Part shown: one piece after another, positions 1 through 11,174 of the stretch | How positions within the stretch are numbered: position 1 is the stretch's first letter | Layout: the number at the start of each line of letters is the position of its first letter | Origin: Brachybacterium timonense | GTDB lineage: Bacteria; Actinomycetota; Actinomycetes; Actinomycetales; Dermabacteraceae | NCBI RefSeq assembly: GCF_900258505.1 | Contig: NZ_LT984895.1 | Coordinates: forward strand, 1,656,261-1,720,260 | DNA length: 64,000 nucleotides | Reading direction: 5' to 3' | Notes under the pieces: model-generated | Told to the model about the DNA's origin: nothing | Database searches by the model: none | Seen by the model: only the letters and a program-made list of their open reading frames with translations | Made by a program: the position numbers and the translations under genes

Positions 1-2
1 GT

Positions 3-698
3 TTCGCCGTCGTCGTCGACCCGCGGTCAGGCCCGTTCTTCTCGGAGCTGTCCGATGTCATACGCGAGCTGCGCCGTCGCGACATCCGGGTACGTCTGGT
101 GTTCCTCACCGCCGACGAGTCGACGCTCGTGCGACGCTTCGACTCGGTGCGCCGACCGCACCCGCTGCAGGGCGAGGAAGGCGTGGTCGAAGGGATCCGT
201 CGGGAACGGGAGATGCTCGCCCCGTACCGTCGGCTGGCCGACGTGGTGATCGATACGTCACCGCTGAACGTTCATCAGCTCACCATGAAGATGCGGGACG
301 CTTTCGGCACCCGTGATGAGCGTCGACTGACCGTGAACATGCTGTCCTTCGGCTTCAAATACGGTATCCCGATCGAAGCTGATCACGTCAGTGACGTGCG
401 GTTCATCCCGAACCCGTACTGGGTGCCAGGGCTGCGTCCCCTGCGCGGCACTGATCGTCAGGTCGCCGAGTATGTGCTCGGCGATGCCAACGCGGCAGAG
501 TTCGTCGACAAATACCTCGACATGATCACTCCGGTACTGCGTGGCTACAGCATCGAGAACAAACACTTCACGACGCTCGCGATCGGCTGCACTGGTGGCA
601 AGCACCGCTCTGTAGCGATTGCTGAGCACATCGGCGAGCAGCTGCGTCGCCGCGGACATGCGGTGCGGATCCGGCACCGAGATCTGGGGCGCGAGTGA
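3..698 (+). CDS. rapZ: RapZ family RNase adapter / nucleotide-binding protein, 5' end cut by window
   Basis: The reading frame is open from the first bases, so the N-terminal P-loop half lies outside the window. The visible part has the family landmarks: VVVDPRSGPFF, a run ending in RRPHPLQ, and the C-terminal domain block GIPIEADHVSDVRF-NPYW followed by IGCTGGKHRSVAIAEHI. RapZ/YvcJ proteins bind nucleotides or amino sugars; in E. coli RapZ directs GlmZ decay, and the actinobacterial role is less defined. The TGA stop overlaps the GTG start of yvcK (GTGA), so the two are translationally coupled. The rapZ-yvcK-whiA order is conserved in many Gram-positive bacteria, which supports the call. Confidence 0.95.
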   Translation, partial: FAVVVDPRSGPFFSELSDVIRELRRRDIRVRLVFLTADESTLVRRFDSVRRPHPLQGEEGVVEGIRREREMLAPYRRLADVVIDTSPLNVHQLTMKMRDAFGTRDERRLTVNMLSFGFKYGIPIEADHVSDVRFIPNPYWVPGLRPLRGTDRQVAEYVLGDANAAEFVDKYLDMITPVLRGYSIENKHFTTLAIGCTGGKHRSVAIAEHIGEQLRRRGHAVRIRHRDLGRE

Positions 699-1780
699 CC
701 ACGGTTCCGAAGCCGATGAGGCGGCGCATGGGCCGCGTCGAACGAACGAAACGCGCTCGGCGGGGCCGGCGTGATGATCCCGCCTCGCCATTGCGTGTCG
801 TGGCGCTCGGCGGCGGTCACGGTCTGGCCGCGAACCTGCGTGCTCTGCGACTCCTGGCCGACGACGTGACCGCCGTGGTCACCGTTGCGGACAACGGCGG
901 TTCCTCAGGGCGGATCCGCAGTGAGATCCCGGTGCTTCCCCCCGGTGATCTGCGCATGGCGCTTGCGGCACTGTGCGAGGACTCCGATTGGGGAAGCATC
1001 TGGGGTGACGTGATCCAGCACCGGTTCTCGACCGCCGGTGAGCTGGACGGTCACGCCCTGGGCAACCTGCTGATGGTCGCCCTCTGGCAGATTCTCGAGG
1101 ACCCGATCGAGGGACTCGACCAGATGGGGCAGCTGCTCGGAATACGAGGCCGGGTTCTGCCCATGGCGCTTGACCCCCTGGACATCGAGGCCGACGTCAT
1201 CGACCGCCATGGCGACTCGCAGGTTGTGCGCGGCCAGTGGCAGGTGGCCACAGCAGAAGGACGCGTGAAGCAAGTGCGGCTCACCCCCGCGGCTCCGCGC
1301 GTGCCGCAGGACGTGATCACCGCGATCGCCGAGGCTGACTGGATCATCGTCGGTCCGGGATCCTGGTACACCTCGGTGCTGCCGCACCTGATGATCCCGC
1401 AGATCGCTGACGCGATCCGCACCACCAGCGCTCGGCGCTGCATCACCATGAATCTCACCGCCGGCGCTCAGGAGACCGAAGGCATGACCAGCGAGGACCT
1501 GCTGGACGTGCTGATCGCTCATGCGCCAGGCACACGCTTCGACGCGCTCGTGGCTGACCCCACGGCGCTCGACGACGCGATCGACCTGACTCGCCGAGCT
1601 CGAGCGGCGGGCATTCAGACGTTGCTGCGGCAGGTGAGCATCGGGGACGGCTCTGCCGTGCACGACCCGGTGCGTCTGGCCGCGGCGTACCGCGACATCT
1701 TCGACGGGGTCTATGGAGACGTGCCGGCACCGGGGGCGCCGCGCACGGGGAGGAGCACGACGGATGGCACTGACAGCTGA
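695..1780 (+). CDS. yvcK: YvcK/CofD-like gluconeogenesis factor
   Basis: The protein has 361 aa and begins at a GTG that overlaps the rapZ stop. After a basic N-terminal stretch of about 30 residues comes the UPF0052/CofD nucleotide-binding signature [15 protein letters not shown], then [23 protein letters not shown] and GHALGNLL, and later [14 protein letters not shown]. YvcK proteins bind UDP-sugars and are needed for growth on gluconeogenic carbon sources and for envelope synthesis in Bacillus and mycobacteria (CuvA). The 3' end overlaps whiA by 17 bases. The position between rapZ and whiA matches the conserved cluster. Confidence 0.95.
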   Translation: MTTVPKPMRRRMGRVERTKRARRGRRDDPASPLRVVALGGGHGLAANLRALRLLADDVTAVVTVADNGGSSGRIRSEIPVLPPGDLRMALAALCEDSDWGSIWGDVIQHRFSTAGELDGHALGNLLMVALWQILEDPIEGLDQMGQLLGIRGRVLPMALDPLDIEADVIDRHGDSQVVRGQWQVATAEGRVKQVRLTPAAPRVPQDVITAIAEADWIIVGPGSWYTSVLPHLMIPQIADAIRTTSARRCITMNLTAGAQETEGMTSEDLLDVLIAHAPGTRFDALVADPTALDDAIDLTRRARAAGIQTLLRQVSIGDGSAVHDPVRLAAAYRDIFDGVYGDVPAPGAPRTGRSTTDGTDS

Positions 1781-2756
1781 CGCCAAGGAGGAACTCAGCC
1801 ACCTTGAGATCACGCGCCCTTCGGCGCGTAAGGCGGAGGCCGCGGCGATGCTGCGGTTCGCCGGTGGTCTGCATCTGGTGGCGGGGCGCGTCGTCGTAGA
1901 GGCGGAACTGGATTCCGCCGCCGTCGCCCGTCGTCTGCACGGGATCATCGCGGAGATGTACGGGCATCGCGCCGAGTTCACCGTGCTGGCCCCCTCGGGG
2001 ATCCGCCGCACCACCCGCTACATCCTGCGGGTCGAGCGTGATGGCGGCATCCTTGCGCGTCAGGTCGGAATGCTCGATGCTCGCGGTCGGCCGGTGCGCG
2101 GCATGCCGCCCGCTGTGGTCGCCGGCGCGACGGTGGATGCCGAGGCTGCGTGGCGCGGCGCCTTCCTTGCCCGCGGCACGCTCACCGAGCCGGGTCGCAG
2201 CGCGGCGCTTGAACTGTCGTGCCCCGGCCCGGAGGTCGCACTCGCTATGGTCGGCGCCGCTCGCCGTCTCGGCGTCGCCGCGAAGGCGCGGGAAGTGCGG
2301 GGCGTGGATCGGGTTGTCATGCGCGACGGGGACGCCATCGCGGCGCTGCTCACGTGCATGGGTGCGCACCAGACAGTGCTCGCCTGGGAAGAGAAGCGCA
2401 CGCGTCGGGAAGTGCGCGCCACAGCGCATCGTTTAGCGAACTTCGATGACGCGAACCTGCGTCGATCTGCGCGGGCAGCCGTGGCGGCGGGACAACGTGT
2501 GCAGCGGGCGCTTGAGATCCTCGGCGATGATGTGCCCGAGCATCTTCGTGTGGCTGGCGAGCTGCGTCTAGAGCACAAGCAGGCCTCGCTCGAGGAACTC
2601 GGCCGGAAGGCAGAGCCCCCGATGACGAAGGACGCGATTGCCGGCCGTATTCGCCGACTGCTGGCGATGGCGGACAAGCGTGCCGCGGAGCTCGGTATCC
2701 CCGGCACGGAAGACGTGGTGGATGAAGACGCACTGCCCGACGGCGTGCCGGAGTGA
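1764..2756 (+). CDS. whiA: WhiA sporulation/cell-division transcription regulator
   Basis: WhiA has a degenerate LAGLIDADG homing-endonuclease-like N-terminus and a C-terminal helix-turn-helix. In Streptomyces it acts with WhiB on division genes. The ATG at 1764 is chosen because AGGAG lies at 1751-1755 and the protein then starts [16 protein letters not shown], the usual WhiA N-terminus. The resulting 330 aa fits the family. Visible blocks are [19 protein letters not shown] with CPGPEVAL, and the C-terminal [20 protein letters not shown] followed by a region ending in GRIRRLL. The start lies inside yvcK, so it is co-translated with it. The usual downstream gene in actinobacteria is gap, as here. 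Confidence 0.96.
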   Translation: MALTADAKEELSHLEITRPSARKAEAAAMLRFAGGLHLVAGRVVVEAELDSAAVARRLHGIIAEMYGHRAEFTVLAPSGIRRTTRYILRVERDGGILARQVGMLDARGRPVRGMPPAVVAGATVDAEAAWRGAFLARGTLTEPGRSAALELSCPGPEVALAMVGAARRLGVAAKAREVRGVDRVVMRDGDAIAALLTCMGAHQTVLAWEEKRTRREVRATAHRLANFDDANLRRSARAAVAAGQRVQRALEILGDDVPEHLRVAGELRLEHKQASLEELGRKAEPPMTKDAIAGRIRRLLAMADKRAAELGIPGTEDVVDEDALPDGVPE

Positions 2757-2775
2757 GCATCGGCAGCGCTCATGC

Positions 2776-2806
2776 CCCCGTGTCCCGTGCTCGTCAGCAC
2801 ACGGGG
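2776..2806. terminator. Hairpin after whiA
   Basis: CCCCGTGT (2776-2783) pairs with ACACGGGG (2799-2806) across a 15-base loop. The loop contains a competing small hairpin (GTGCT/AGCAC, 2787-2800). No T-tract follows. It sits 20 bases after the whiA stop and could end the rapZ-yvcK-whiA transcript before the separately expressed gap gene. The rest of the gap to 3011 shows only a possible -10-like GATACGCT at 2902-2909. Confidence 0.5.
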
Positions 2807-2903
2807 ACGTGTCTGGCCGTGGATGATCGAGTTATACCCCCGTTGTGACCTGGGTGGATGCAGTGAGGACCATCGACCCGCCACGTCCACGTCACCGGAT
2901 TGA

Positions 2904-4016
<1,113 letters not shown>

Positions 4017-4053
4017 CGATCGACACGTCATCCACCACCCGCGTGGATCGCAA

Positions 4054-4103
4054 CGGAGCCCGTCCGGCGCCGCCCTTCGGGGTGGAGCACCGGGCGGGCT
4101 CCG
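4054..4103. terminator. Strong hairpin in gap-pgk spacer
   Basis: Bases 4054-4066 pair with 4091-4103 (13 pairs including one G-U) around a 24-base loop. No T-tract follows. Because pgk and tpiA lie downstream in the same direction, this may be a partial terminator, a 3' stabiliser of gap mRNA, or a processing site, instead of a full stop. Confidence 0.6.
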
Positions 4104-4142
4104 CCTCGTGACCCCTGCATGACATCTTTCGAAGGAGCAGAA

Positions 4143-5341
<1,199 letters not shown>

Positions 5342-5345
<4 letters not shown>

Positions 5346-6118
5346 GCACCCGCACCCCGCTGATGGCGGGCAACTGGAAGATGAACCTCGACTGGAAGCA
5401 GGGTCTGGCCCTGGTCGAGGAGCTCGGCGAAGCGCTCGCGAACGTCGACCTGAGTGACGTCGAGGTGGCCGTTCTGCCGCCGTTCGTGGACCTGCGCACC
5501 GTGCAGACCGCGATCGACGCAGGCAAGCTGCCGATCGCGCTCGGCGCACAGGACGTGTCCGCGCATGAGTCCGGCGCCTACACCGGTGAGATCTCCGGTG
5601 CCATGCTCACGGCTCTGAACTGCACCTACGCGGCCGTCGGCCACTCGGAGCGCCGCCAATACCACGGCGAAGACGAGGCGATCACCAACGCGAAGGTGAA
5701 GGCAGCCCTCGAGGCAGGGCTGACGCCGATCCTGTGCGTCGGCGAACCGCTTGAGGAGCGCAAGGCCGGCAAGCACGTCGAGTACACCCTTGCGCAGCTG
5801 GAAGGCGGCCTTGAGGGCCTGAGCGCCGAGCAGGCGGCGAAGGTCGTCGTGGCCTACGAGCCCGTGTGGGCGATCGGCACCGGAGAGGTGGCGACCCCGG
5901 AGGACGCTCAGGAAGTCTGCCACGAGATTCGCGAGCTGCTGCGCGTTCAGCACGGTGACCAGGTCGCCGACGCAGTGCGTGTGCTGTACGGCGGCTCGGT
6001 GAAGTCGGCGAACGTCGCCGACATCATGGCGAAGGACGACGTGGACGGCGCCCTCGTGGGCGGCGCCTCGCTGAAGGCCGAGGAGTTCGCGAAGATCGCG
6101 GGCTTCCGCGCCGCCTGA
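5342..6118 (+). CDS. tpiA: Triosephosphate isomerase
   Basis: The enzyme interconverts dihydroxyacetone phosphate and glyceraldehyde 3-phosphate. The 258-aa protein starts at GTG overlapping the pgk stop and has the family landmarks: GNWKMN near the N-terminus, GHSERR with the electrophilic histidine, [11 protein letters not shown] with the catalytic glutamate, and LYGGSVK and LVGGASL for phosphate binding. Length and motifs are normal. The transcript is probably ended by the long palindrome at 6145-6177. Confidence 0.98.
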
Positions 6119-6144
6119 ACGGGTCAGCTGACCTGATCACACAT

Positions 6145-6177
6145 CACGGGCCGGATCCCCTGGGGATCCGGCCCGTG
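6145..6177. terminator. Terminator-like palindrome after tpiA
   Basis: A perfect 16-base inverted repeat (6145-6160 with 6162-6177) surrounds a single T. It has no T-tract. Directly after it, TATGCT at 6181-6186 looks like a -10 element for secG, which would make secG a separate unit. Confidence 0.75.
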
Positions 6178-6227
6178 GCGTATGCTGGGTCGGTCCGTAT
6201 CCGCCGTGGAAGGTGCTCTGCTCTGAC

Positions 6228-6476
6228 ATGGATCTGAGCCTCGTGAAGATCATCCTGCAGGTCCTGCTGGCCATCACCAGCTTCCTGGTGATCCTGCTCG
6301 TGCTGCTGCACAAGGGCAAGGGCGGCGGCCTGTCGGACATGTTCGGCGGCGGCCTGTCATCGTCGGCGAGCGCCTCTGGCGTGGCAGAGCGCAACCTGAA
6401 CCGGCTGACCGTCACCATCGCGGTCGTGTGGGGTCTGTGCGCCATCGGACTGGGCATCATCGAGCGTCTGCTCTGA
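6228..6476 (+). CDS. secG: Preprotein translocase subunit SecG
   Basis: SecG is a small membrane subunit of the SecYEG channel. From the ATG at 6228 the protein has 82 aa: a hydrophobic helix (residues 3-25), the conserved loop LLHKGKGGGLSDMFGGG, then a second helix ending IGLGIIERLL. An in-frame GTG at 6213 (five residues longer) is an alternative start, because GGAAGG at 6208-6213 is far from the ATG. Placement after tpiA is common in actinobacteria. It converges with the pentose phosphate genes. Confidence 0.93.
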   Translation: MDLSLVKIILQVLLAITSFLVILLVLLHKGKGGGLSDMFGGGLSSSASASGVAERNLNRLTVTIAVVWGLCAIGLGIIERLL

Positions 6477-6563
6477 GCTCGTTACCCTGAGCGCCGCATT
6501 CAGCAGGACGTTCTGAGCCAGCATCCAGGAGAGCTCTCGGGTACCTCGCGATGTCATGCCCGT

Positions 6564-6578
6564 CCCCGCAGAGCGGGG
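6564..6578. terminator. Short GC hairpin between secG and opcA-pgl
   Basis: CCCCGC (6564-6569) pairs with GCGGGG (6573-6578) across three bases. It lies ten bases beyond the stop of the reverse-strand opcA-pgl gene and could serve either convergent transcript. The stem is short, so this is a weak call. Confidence 0.4.
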
Positions 6579-6588
6579 CCGGCGCCGG

Positions 6589-8316
6589 TCAGTGTGCGCG
6601 ACCGGCAGCCTCGGGATCCATGTACCAGGTGGTCGACGTCAGGCCCCGCACCGCTGAGGCTGGCACACCGATCGGATCGATCTCACGGTGCCCCGCGGCC
6701 GCAGCAGTAGCCTTTTCCGAACCGACGGCGAACAGCTGCACATGCTGCGCAGAGTTCAGCACCGGCCAGGTCATGGAGATCCGCTGCGCGGGCGGCTTGG
6801 GTGAAGATTCGACTGCCACGGCACTGGCGGCAGTCTCCCGCTGATCAGGATGCTGCGGGAACAGTGACGCGACGTGACCGTCGGGCCCGACACCCAGCAT
6901 GAGCACGTCGAAGAACGCGCTGCCGCGGGTGCGGAATGGCTGATCACCTCCTGCACTGTCCAGCTGCTGCCCGTACCAGGCTGCGGCCTCCTCAAGGGAC
7001 ATGCCGTCGCCGGGGGAGGGCATGCGGTGCACATGCTCGGGCAGGAGCCCCTGCGCGAGCAGTGGCTCCAGGAAGCTTTCGCGCACCCCTTCATCGTTTC
7101 GATCCGCGGTGCCGAGCTGCACGAACCGTTCATCGCCCCACCAGACATGCACGCGGGACAGATCCACCTTCTCTTCGTCGAGAGCCGGGGGCAGCGCAGC
7201 CGCTGTGCGGGTGCCCATGCCGCCGCCGGTGAGCACGAGATGCGCCTGCGGTCGTTCGCGAAGCGCCTGGGCCAGATGCTCAGCCGCATCACGTGCCGCG
7301 GCCACAGCAGCAGTATCGGCGTCGGGTTCGATGCGGTCCGTCGGCGTCGGCTTGTTCTGCGCGAACACCGCCGGATCCTCGATACCAGGGAAGGCATGGG
7401 CGAGCACGTCACCGTAGACCTCATCGGGATCGAGCCGGCGCAGTTCCTCGGCGAGGAGCTCATACAGGGTGCGGCGTGGCATGGATACCCGCTGCGGTTC
7501 CTGATCACCGCCGTGTGTCAGTTCGATGTCCTCATCGCTGATGTGCTTGAGCTCCAGGGAATCGCCGTCGCGTTCGATCCGCACGCCCCACAATCGCGCG
7601 TCGATGCCGTCCTGTTTCGCGTCCTCAGGCTCCTCGACGTCGACGGGGACGTCGAGAGCGAGCGCAAGCCACGCACCGAGCAGTACCACGCAGGGATCCT
7701 CCGGCGCACCACTGATCGTGACGGAACGAGCAGCGGCACCAGCGGGAGACTCCAGAGCGCTCGCGAGGATCCCGCGCAGACGTGTCAGACGCGCCCAGGC
7801 CAGATCTGAGTCACCGGCGGCATAGCCGCGGCGCAGTCGTTTCAGCATCGCCAGCGGGTCAGCGCAGCGGGCGGCATCGGTGATGCGGCGCTGCGACATG
7901 GAGCCGAGCACGTCGTGGACGGGGGAGGAGGGCGCGGTGCCTGGCCACCAGGTGACGATCGGCGCATCCGGCAGCAGCAGCGGCATGACGAGTGTGTCGA
8001 GTGAACTGCGTGCCGCCCCGCGGGGGTGCAGGATGATGATCTCGCCGGCACCGGCGTCGCGGCCCAGGCGGATCTCTGCATCGAGGCCCGCTTCGTCCGC
8101 ATCGCTCGTCTCGTCCCCGACAACCACGATCACGCGGCTGGGATGCTCATGGCTCGCGGACACGGCAGCCTCGACGGCGTCGTCGGTGTCGTCCCCGGTG
8201 GCGATGATCAGAAGGGTGAGCACCCGGCCGATGGTGGTGACGCCGAACGTCTCCCGCATCTCGGTCATCTTCTTGTCGATGGCCGACGCGGTGGTGTCGG
8301 TCAAAGTGGTGATCAC
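6589..8316 (-). CDS. opcA-pgl: OpcA / 6-phosphogluconolactonase fusion protein
   Basis: One 575-aa frame joins two proteins usually encoded separately. Residues 1 to about 315 match OpcA, the glucose-6-phosphate dehydrogenase assembly protein (TTIGRVLTLLI, VTWWPGTAP, DAARCADP, a WARLTRLR block). After a short acidic and proline-containing linker, residues from about 330 are 6-phosphogluconolactonase: VLTGGGMGT, VHVWWGDERFV and LGVGPDGHVASLFP. The lactonase hydrolyses 6-phosphogluconolactone, the product of Zwf. The GTG start overlaps the zwf stop (GTGA). No stop or frameshift is seen between the domains, so this is a true gene fusion. Confidence 0.93.
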   Translation of the reverse strand: MITTLTDTTASAIDKKMTEMRETFGVTTIGRVLTLLIIATGDDTDDAVEAAVSASHEHPSRVIVVVGDETSDADEAGLDAEIRLGRDAGAGEIIILHPRGAARSSLDTLVMPLLLPDAPIVTWWPGTAPSSPVHDVLGSMSQRRITDAARCADPLAMLKRLRRGYAAGDSDLAWARLTRLRGILASALESPAGAAARSVTISGAPEDPCVVLLGAWLALALDVPVDVEEPEDAKQDGIDARLWGVRIERDGDSLELKHISDEDIELTHGGDQEPQRVSMPRRTLYELLAEELRRLDPDEVYGDVLAHAFPGIEDPAVFAQNKPTPTDRIEPDADTAAVAAARDAAEHLAQALRERPQAHLVLTGGGMGTRTAAALPPALDEEKVDLSRVHVWWGDERFVQLGTADRNDEGVRESFLEPLLAQGLLPEHVHRMPSPGDGMSLEEAAAWYGQQLDSAGGDQPFRTRGSAFFDVLMLGVGPDGHVASLFPQHPDQRETAASAVAVESSPKPPAQRISMTWPVLNSAQHVQLFAVGSEKATAAAAGHREIDPIGVPASAVRGLTSTTWYMDPEAAGRAH

Positions 8317-9875
8317 GGTCGCCTCCAGCTGCGCCCATCGCGGGCGATCATCTCGTGTGCGGTGTCTGGGCCCCAGGTGCCCGGTCGATACGGGGCCGGT
8401 GGCATGTGCTCCGCCCAGAACTGGGTGATCGGGTCGAGGATCTGCCAGCTGAGCTCCACCTCGCGCTGACGGGGGAACAGCGGGGGATCGCCGAGCATCA
8501 TGTCGAGGATCAGCCGCTCGTACGCCTCCGGGGACTCCTCGGTGAAGTTCGTGCCGTACGCGAAGTCCATCGACACATCGCGTACTTCCATCTGGGTGCC
8601 CGGCACCTTCGAGCCGAAGCGCATGGTCACGCCCTCGTCCGGCTGCACCCGCACCACGATCGCGTTCTGGCCGAGGTCCGCGGTATCGGTGGAACGGAAC
8701 GGCAGGAAGGGTGCCCGCTTGAAGACCACGGCGATCTCCGTGACCCGTCGGCCCAGACGCTTCCCGGCGCGCAGATAGAACGGCACGCCAGCCCAGCGCC
8801 GCGTGGCGATGTCGAGGCGCATCGCGGCGAAGGTCTCGGTGGTGGAATCGGCCGGGATGCCGTCCTCCTCGAGGTAGCTCACCACCTCCTGGCCGCCCTG
8901 CCAGCCGCCGACGTACTGTCCGCGCGCCGTATGCGCAGCGAGGTCCTGCGGCAATTCGACGGCGGCAAGGACCTTCTCCTTCTCTGCGCGCAGATCGGCG
9001 GCCCGGAAGCTGACGGGTTCTTCCATCGCGGTGAGTGCGAGCAGCTGCAGCAGATGGTTCTGGATCACGTCGCGCGCGGTGCCGATCCCGTCGTAGTAGC
9101 CGGCGCGTGAGCCGATCCCGATGTCCTCTGCCATCGTGATCTGGACGTGATCGACGTAGTTCGCGTTCCAGATCGGCTCGAAGAGCTGGTTGGAGAAGCG
9201 CAGCGCCAGAATGTTCTGCACCGTCTCCTTGCCCAGGTAGTGGTCGATGCGGAAGACGTCCTCAGGGTTGAACACCTGCTCGACGACGTCGTTGAGCTCG
9301 CGGGCGGAGGCGAGGTCGTGCCCGAAGGGTTTCTCGATCACGACACGCCGCCACGAGCCATCCCGCGGAGTGTTCAGGCCGGAGCCGGCGAGCTGTTCGC
9401 ACACCTGTGGGAACGCGGCCGGCGGGATCGACAGATAGAACGCGTGATTGCCGCCGGTGCCGCGGGAGGCATCGAGTTCGGAGACCACACGGGTCAGCTC
9501 CTCGAAAGCAGCACGATCATCGAACGCTCCCTGGACGAACCGCAGACCGCCGCGCAACTGTTCGAAGACCGGTTCCGAGAACTCGGTGCGCGCATCAGCA
9601 ATCACCGACTCGCGGACGTACTCGGCGAAGTCGTCATGGGACCAGTCGCGTCGGCCGAAACCGACCAGCCCGAAGCTCGGTGGCAGCAAGCCGCGGTGCG
9701 TGAGGTCGTAGATCGCAGGCAGGAGCTTCTTGCGCGCGAGGTCGCCGGTGACGCCGAACATCACCATGGAGCCGGGGCCGGAGATCAGCGGCAGACGTCG
9801 ATCACGGGCATCTCGCAACGGATTGGCCGCGGCGTCGTCGCTGTGCTCCGCGCTCGCACGGGGGGAGTCGTTCAC
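8313..9875 (-). CDS. zwf: Glucose-6-phosphate 1-dehydrogenase
   Basis: The enzyme oxidises glucose 6-phosphate, making NADPH and 6-phosphogluconolactone. The GTG at 9875 follows GGAAGG within ten bases and gives 520 aa, the normal length; the open frame extending to 10148 runs into tal and is rejected. Key motifs are the nucleotide site FGVTGDLARKKLLPAIYDL and the active-site block RIDHYLGKETVQNILALRF. It is coupled to opcA-pgl downstream, so enzyme, assembly factor and next enzyme are made together. Confidence 0.97.
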   Translation of the reverse strand: MNDSPRASAEHSDDAAANPLRDARDRRLPLISGPGSMVMFGVTGDLARKKLLPAIYDLTHRGLLPPSFGLVGFGRRDWSHDDFAEYVRESVIADARTEFSEPVFEQLRGGLRFVQGAFDDRAAFEELTRVVSELDASRGTGGNHAFYLSIPPAAFPQVCEQLAGSGLNTPRDGSWRRVVIEKPFGHDLASARELNDVVEQVFNPEDVFRIDHYLGKETVQNILALRFSNQLFEPIWNANYVDHVQITMAEDIGIGSRAGYYDGIGTARDVIQNHLLQLLALTAMEEPVSFRAADLRAEKEKVLAAVELPQDLAAHTARGQYVGGWQGGQEVVSYLEEDGIPADSTTETFAAMRLDIATRRWAGVPFYLRAGKRLGRRVTEIAVVFKRAPFLPFRSTDTADLGQNAIVVRVQPDEGVTMRFGSKVPGTQMEVRDVSMDFAYGTNFTEESPEAYERLILDMMLGDPPLFPRQREVELSWQILDPITQFWAEHMPPAPYRPGTWGPDTAHEMIARDGRSWRRP

Positions 9876-9945
9876 GGGGGTCCTTCCACTTGTCCCGAGG
9901 GAACTGCTGATGGCGGCCGGTGCCGCGGGGCGACGCCGCCGAGTG

Positions 9946-11055
9946 TCAGGCCGAGGCGGAGAGAGCAGCGGAGACCGCGTCCAGCAGCTCGCCCCAGGCC
10001 GTCTCGAACTTCTCCACACCCTCGCGCTCGAGCACACTGAACACGTCCGGCAGATCAATGCCCGCGTGCGTGAGGCTGTCCAGCACCTTGGCGGCCTGTT
10101 CTGCGTCGGCCGCGGTGAGCTGCTCGCCCGGCACGGAATGGTCGGCAACAGCCTCGAGGGTCTTCTCCGGCATGGTGTTCACGCAGCCTGCAGCCACGAG
10201 GCTGTCCACATAAAGCGTGTCGGGGTACTCGGGGTTCTTCACCCCGGTGGATGCCCACAGTGGCCGCTGCGGATTCGCGCCGTGCGCGGCGAGCGCCCGG
10301 AAACGTTCCGAGTCCAGAGCCTCCAGGTAGGCACCGTAGGCAACGCGAGCGTTGGCCACCCCGGCGCGGCCGCGCAGCGAGGTCGCCTCGCCACCGAGCT
10401 GTTCGAGGCGGGCGTCGATCTCGGTGTCCACGCGGGAGACGAAGAACGAAGCCACAGAGTGGATACCCGACAGGTCGATGCCCGCAGCAGCAGCCTGCTC
10501 GAGTCCGGTGAGGTAGGCGTCGATCACCCGGCGGTAGCGCTCCACGGAGAAGATCAAGGTGACGTTGACACTGATGCCGCGAGCGGTCACAGCGGTGATC
10601 GCCTCGAGACCCTCGACAGTGGCGGGGATCTTGATCATCACGTTGTCGCGATCCACCACGGAGTGCAGGTGAACGGCCTGCTCGATGGTGCGTTCCGTGT
10701 CATGTGCCAGTCGCGGATCCACCTCGATGCTGACACGTCCGTCGACGCCACCGGTGCGCTGATACACCTCGGCGAACACGTCGCAGGCAGCGCGCACATC
10801 GTCGGTGGTGAGCTGTTCGATCACCGCGTCAACGTCGTACCCCTTGGCGGCGAGTGAGGCGACATCGGCGTCGTAGTCGTCGGAGCCGGAGATCGCGGCC
10901 TGGAAGATCGACGGGTTCGTGGTCACGCCGGCAACATCACGGCTGTCCACAAGGCGGGAGAGTGAGCCGTTGGCCAGGCGTTTGCGGGAGAGGTCGTCCA
11001 ACCAGATGGACACCCCGGCCTCGGTCAGGGTGCGGGTGCGGGTGTTCTCAGACAT
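9946..11055 (-). CDS. tal: Transaldolase
   Basis: Transaldolase moves a dihydroxyacetone unit between sugar phosphates in the non-oxidative pentose phosphate branch. The protein has 369 aa, the usual size of the actinobacterial monofunctional form, starting [36 protein letters not shown] and the Schiff-base block [14 protein letters not shown] (catalytic lysine) are visible. A GGAG sequence lies just upstream of the ATG. It sits between tkt and zwf on the same strand. Confidence 0.97.
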   Translation of the reverse strand: MSENTRTRTLTEAGVSIWLDDLSRKRLANGSLSRLVDSRDVAGVTTNPSIFQAAISGSDDYDADVASLAAKGYDVDAVIEQLTTDDVRAACDVFAEVYQRTGGVDGRVSIEVDPRLAHDTERTIEQAVHLHSVVDRDNVMIKIPATVEGLEAITAVTARGISVNVTLIFSVERYRRVIDAYLTGLEQAAAAGIDLSGIHSVASFFVSRVDTEIDARLEQLGGEATSLRGRAGVANARVAYGAYLEALDSERFRALAAHGANPQRPLWASTGVKNPEYPDTLYVDSLVAAGCVNTMPEKTLEAVADHSVPGEQLTAADAEQAAKVLDSLTHAGIDLPDVFSVLEREGVEKFETAWGELLDAVSAALSASA

Positions 11056-11130
11056 GACGTGCTCCTGGAGGTGCGTTACTCGCGCCGTGGGCGCAATCGG
11101 TCAGGCGAGTCGGGATGCTCACAGACGACG

Positions 11131-11168
11131 CTGCGGGCAGGCGGACTCTGGGCGCCGCCTGCCCGCAG
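11131..11168. terminator. Hairpin between tkt and tal
   Basis: A perfect 14-base inverted repeat (11131-11144 with 11155-11168) with a 10-base loop lies just downstream of the reverse-strand tkt stop at 11175. It could terminate or attenuate tkt readthrough into tal. No T-tract is present. Confidence 0.65.
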
Positions 11169-11174
11169 TCGGCA

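Noticed and set aside
905-2014. Open frames on the reverse strand of yvcK and whiA
   Set aside because: Arg/Ser/Ala-rich shadow sequence of well-supported genes.
9876-10148. N-terminal extension of Zwf
   Set aside because: It reads tal out of frame. GTG 9875 has a ribosome site and gives the normal length.
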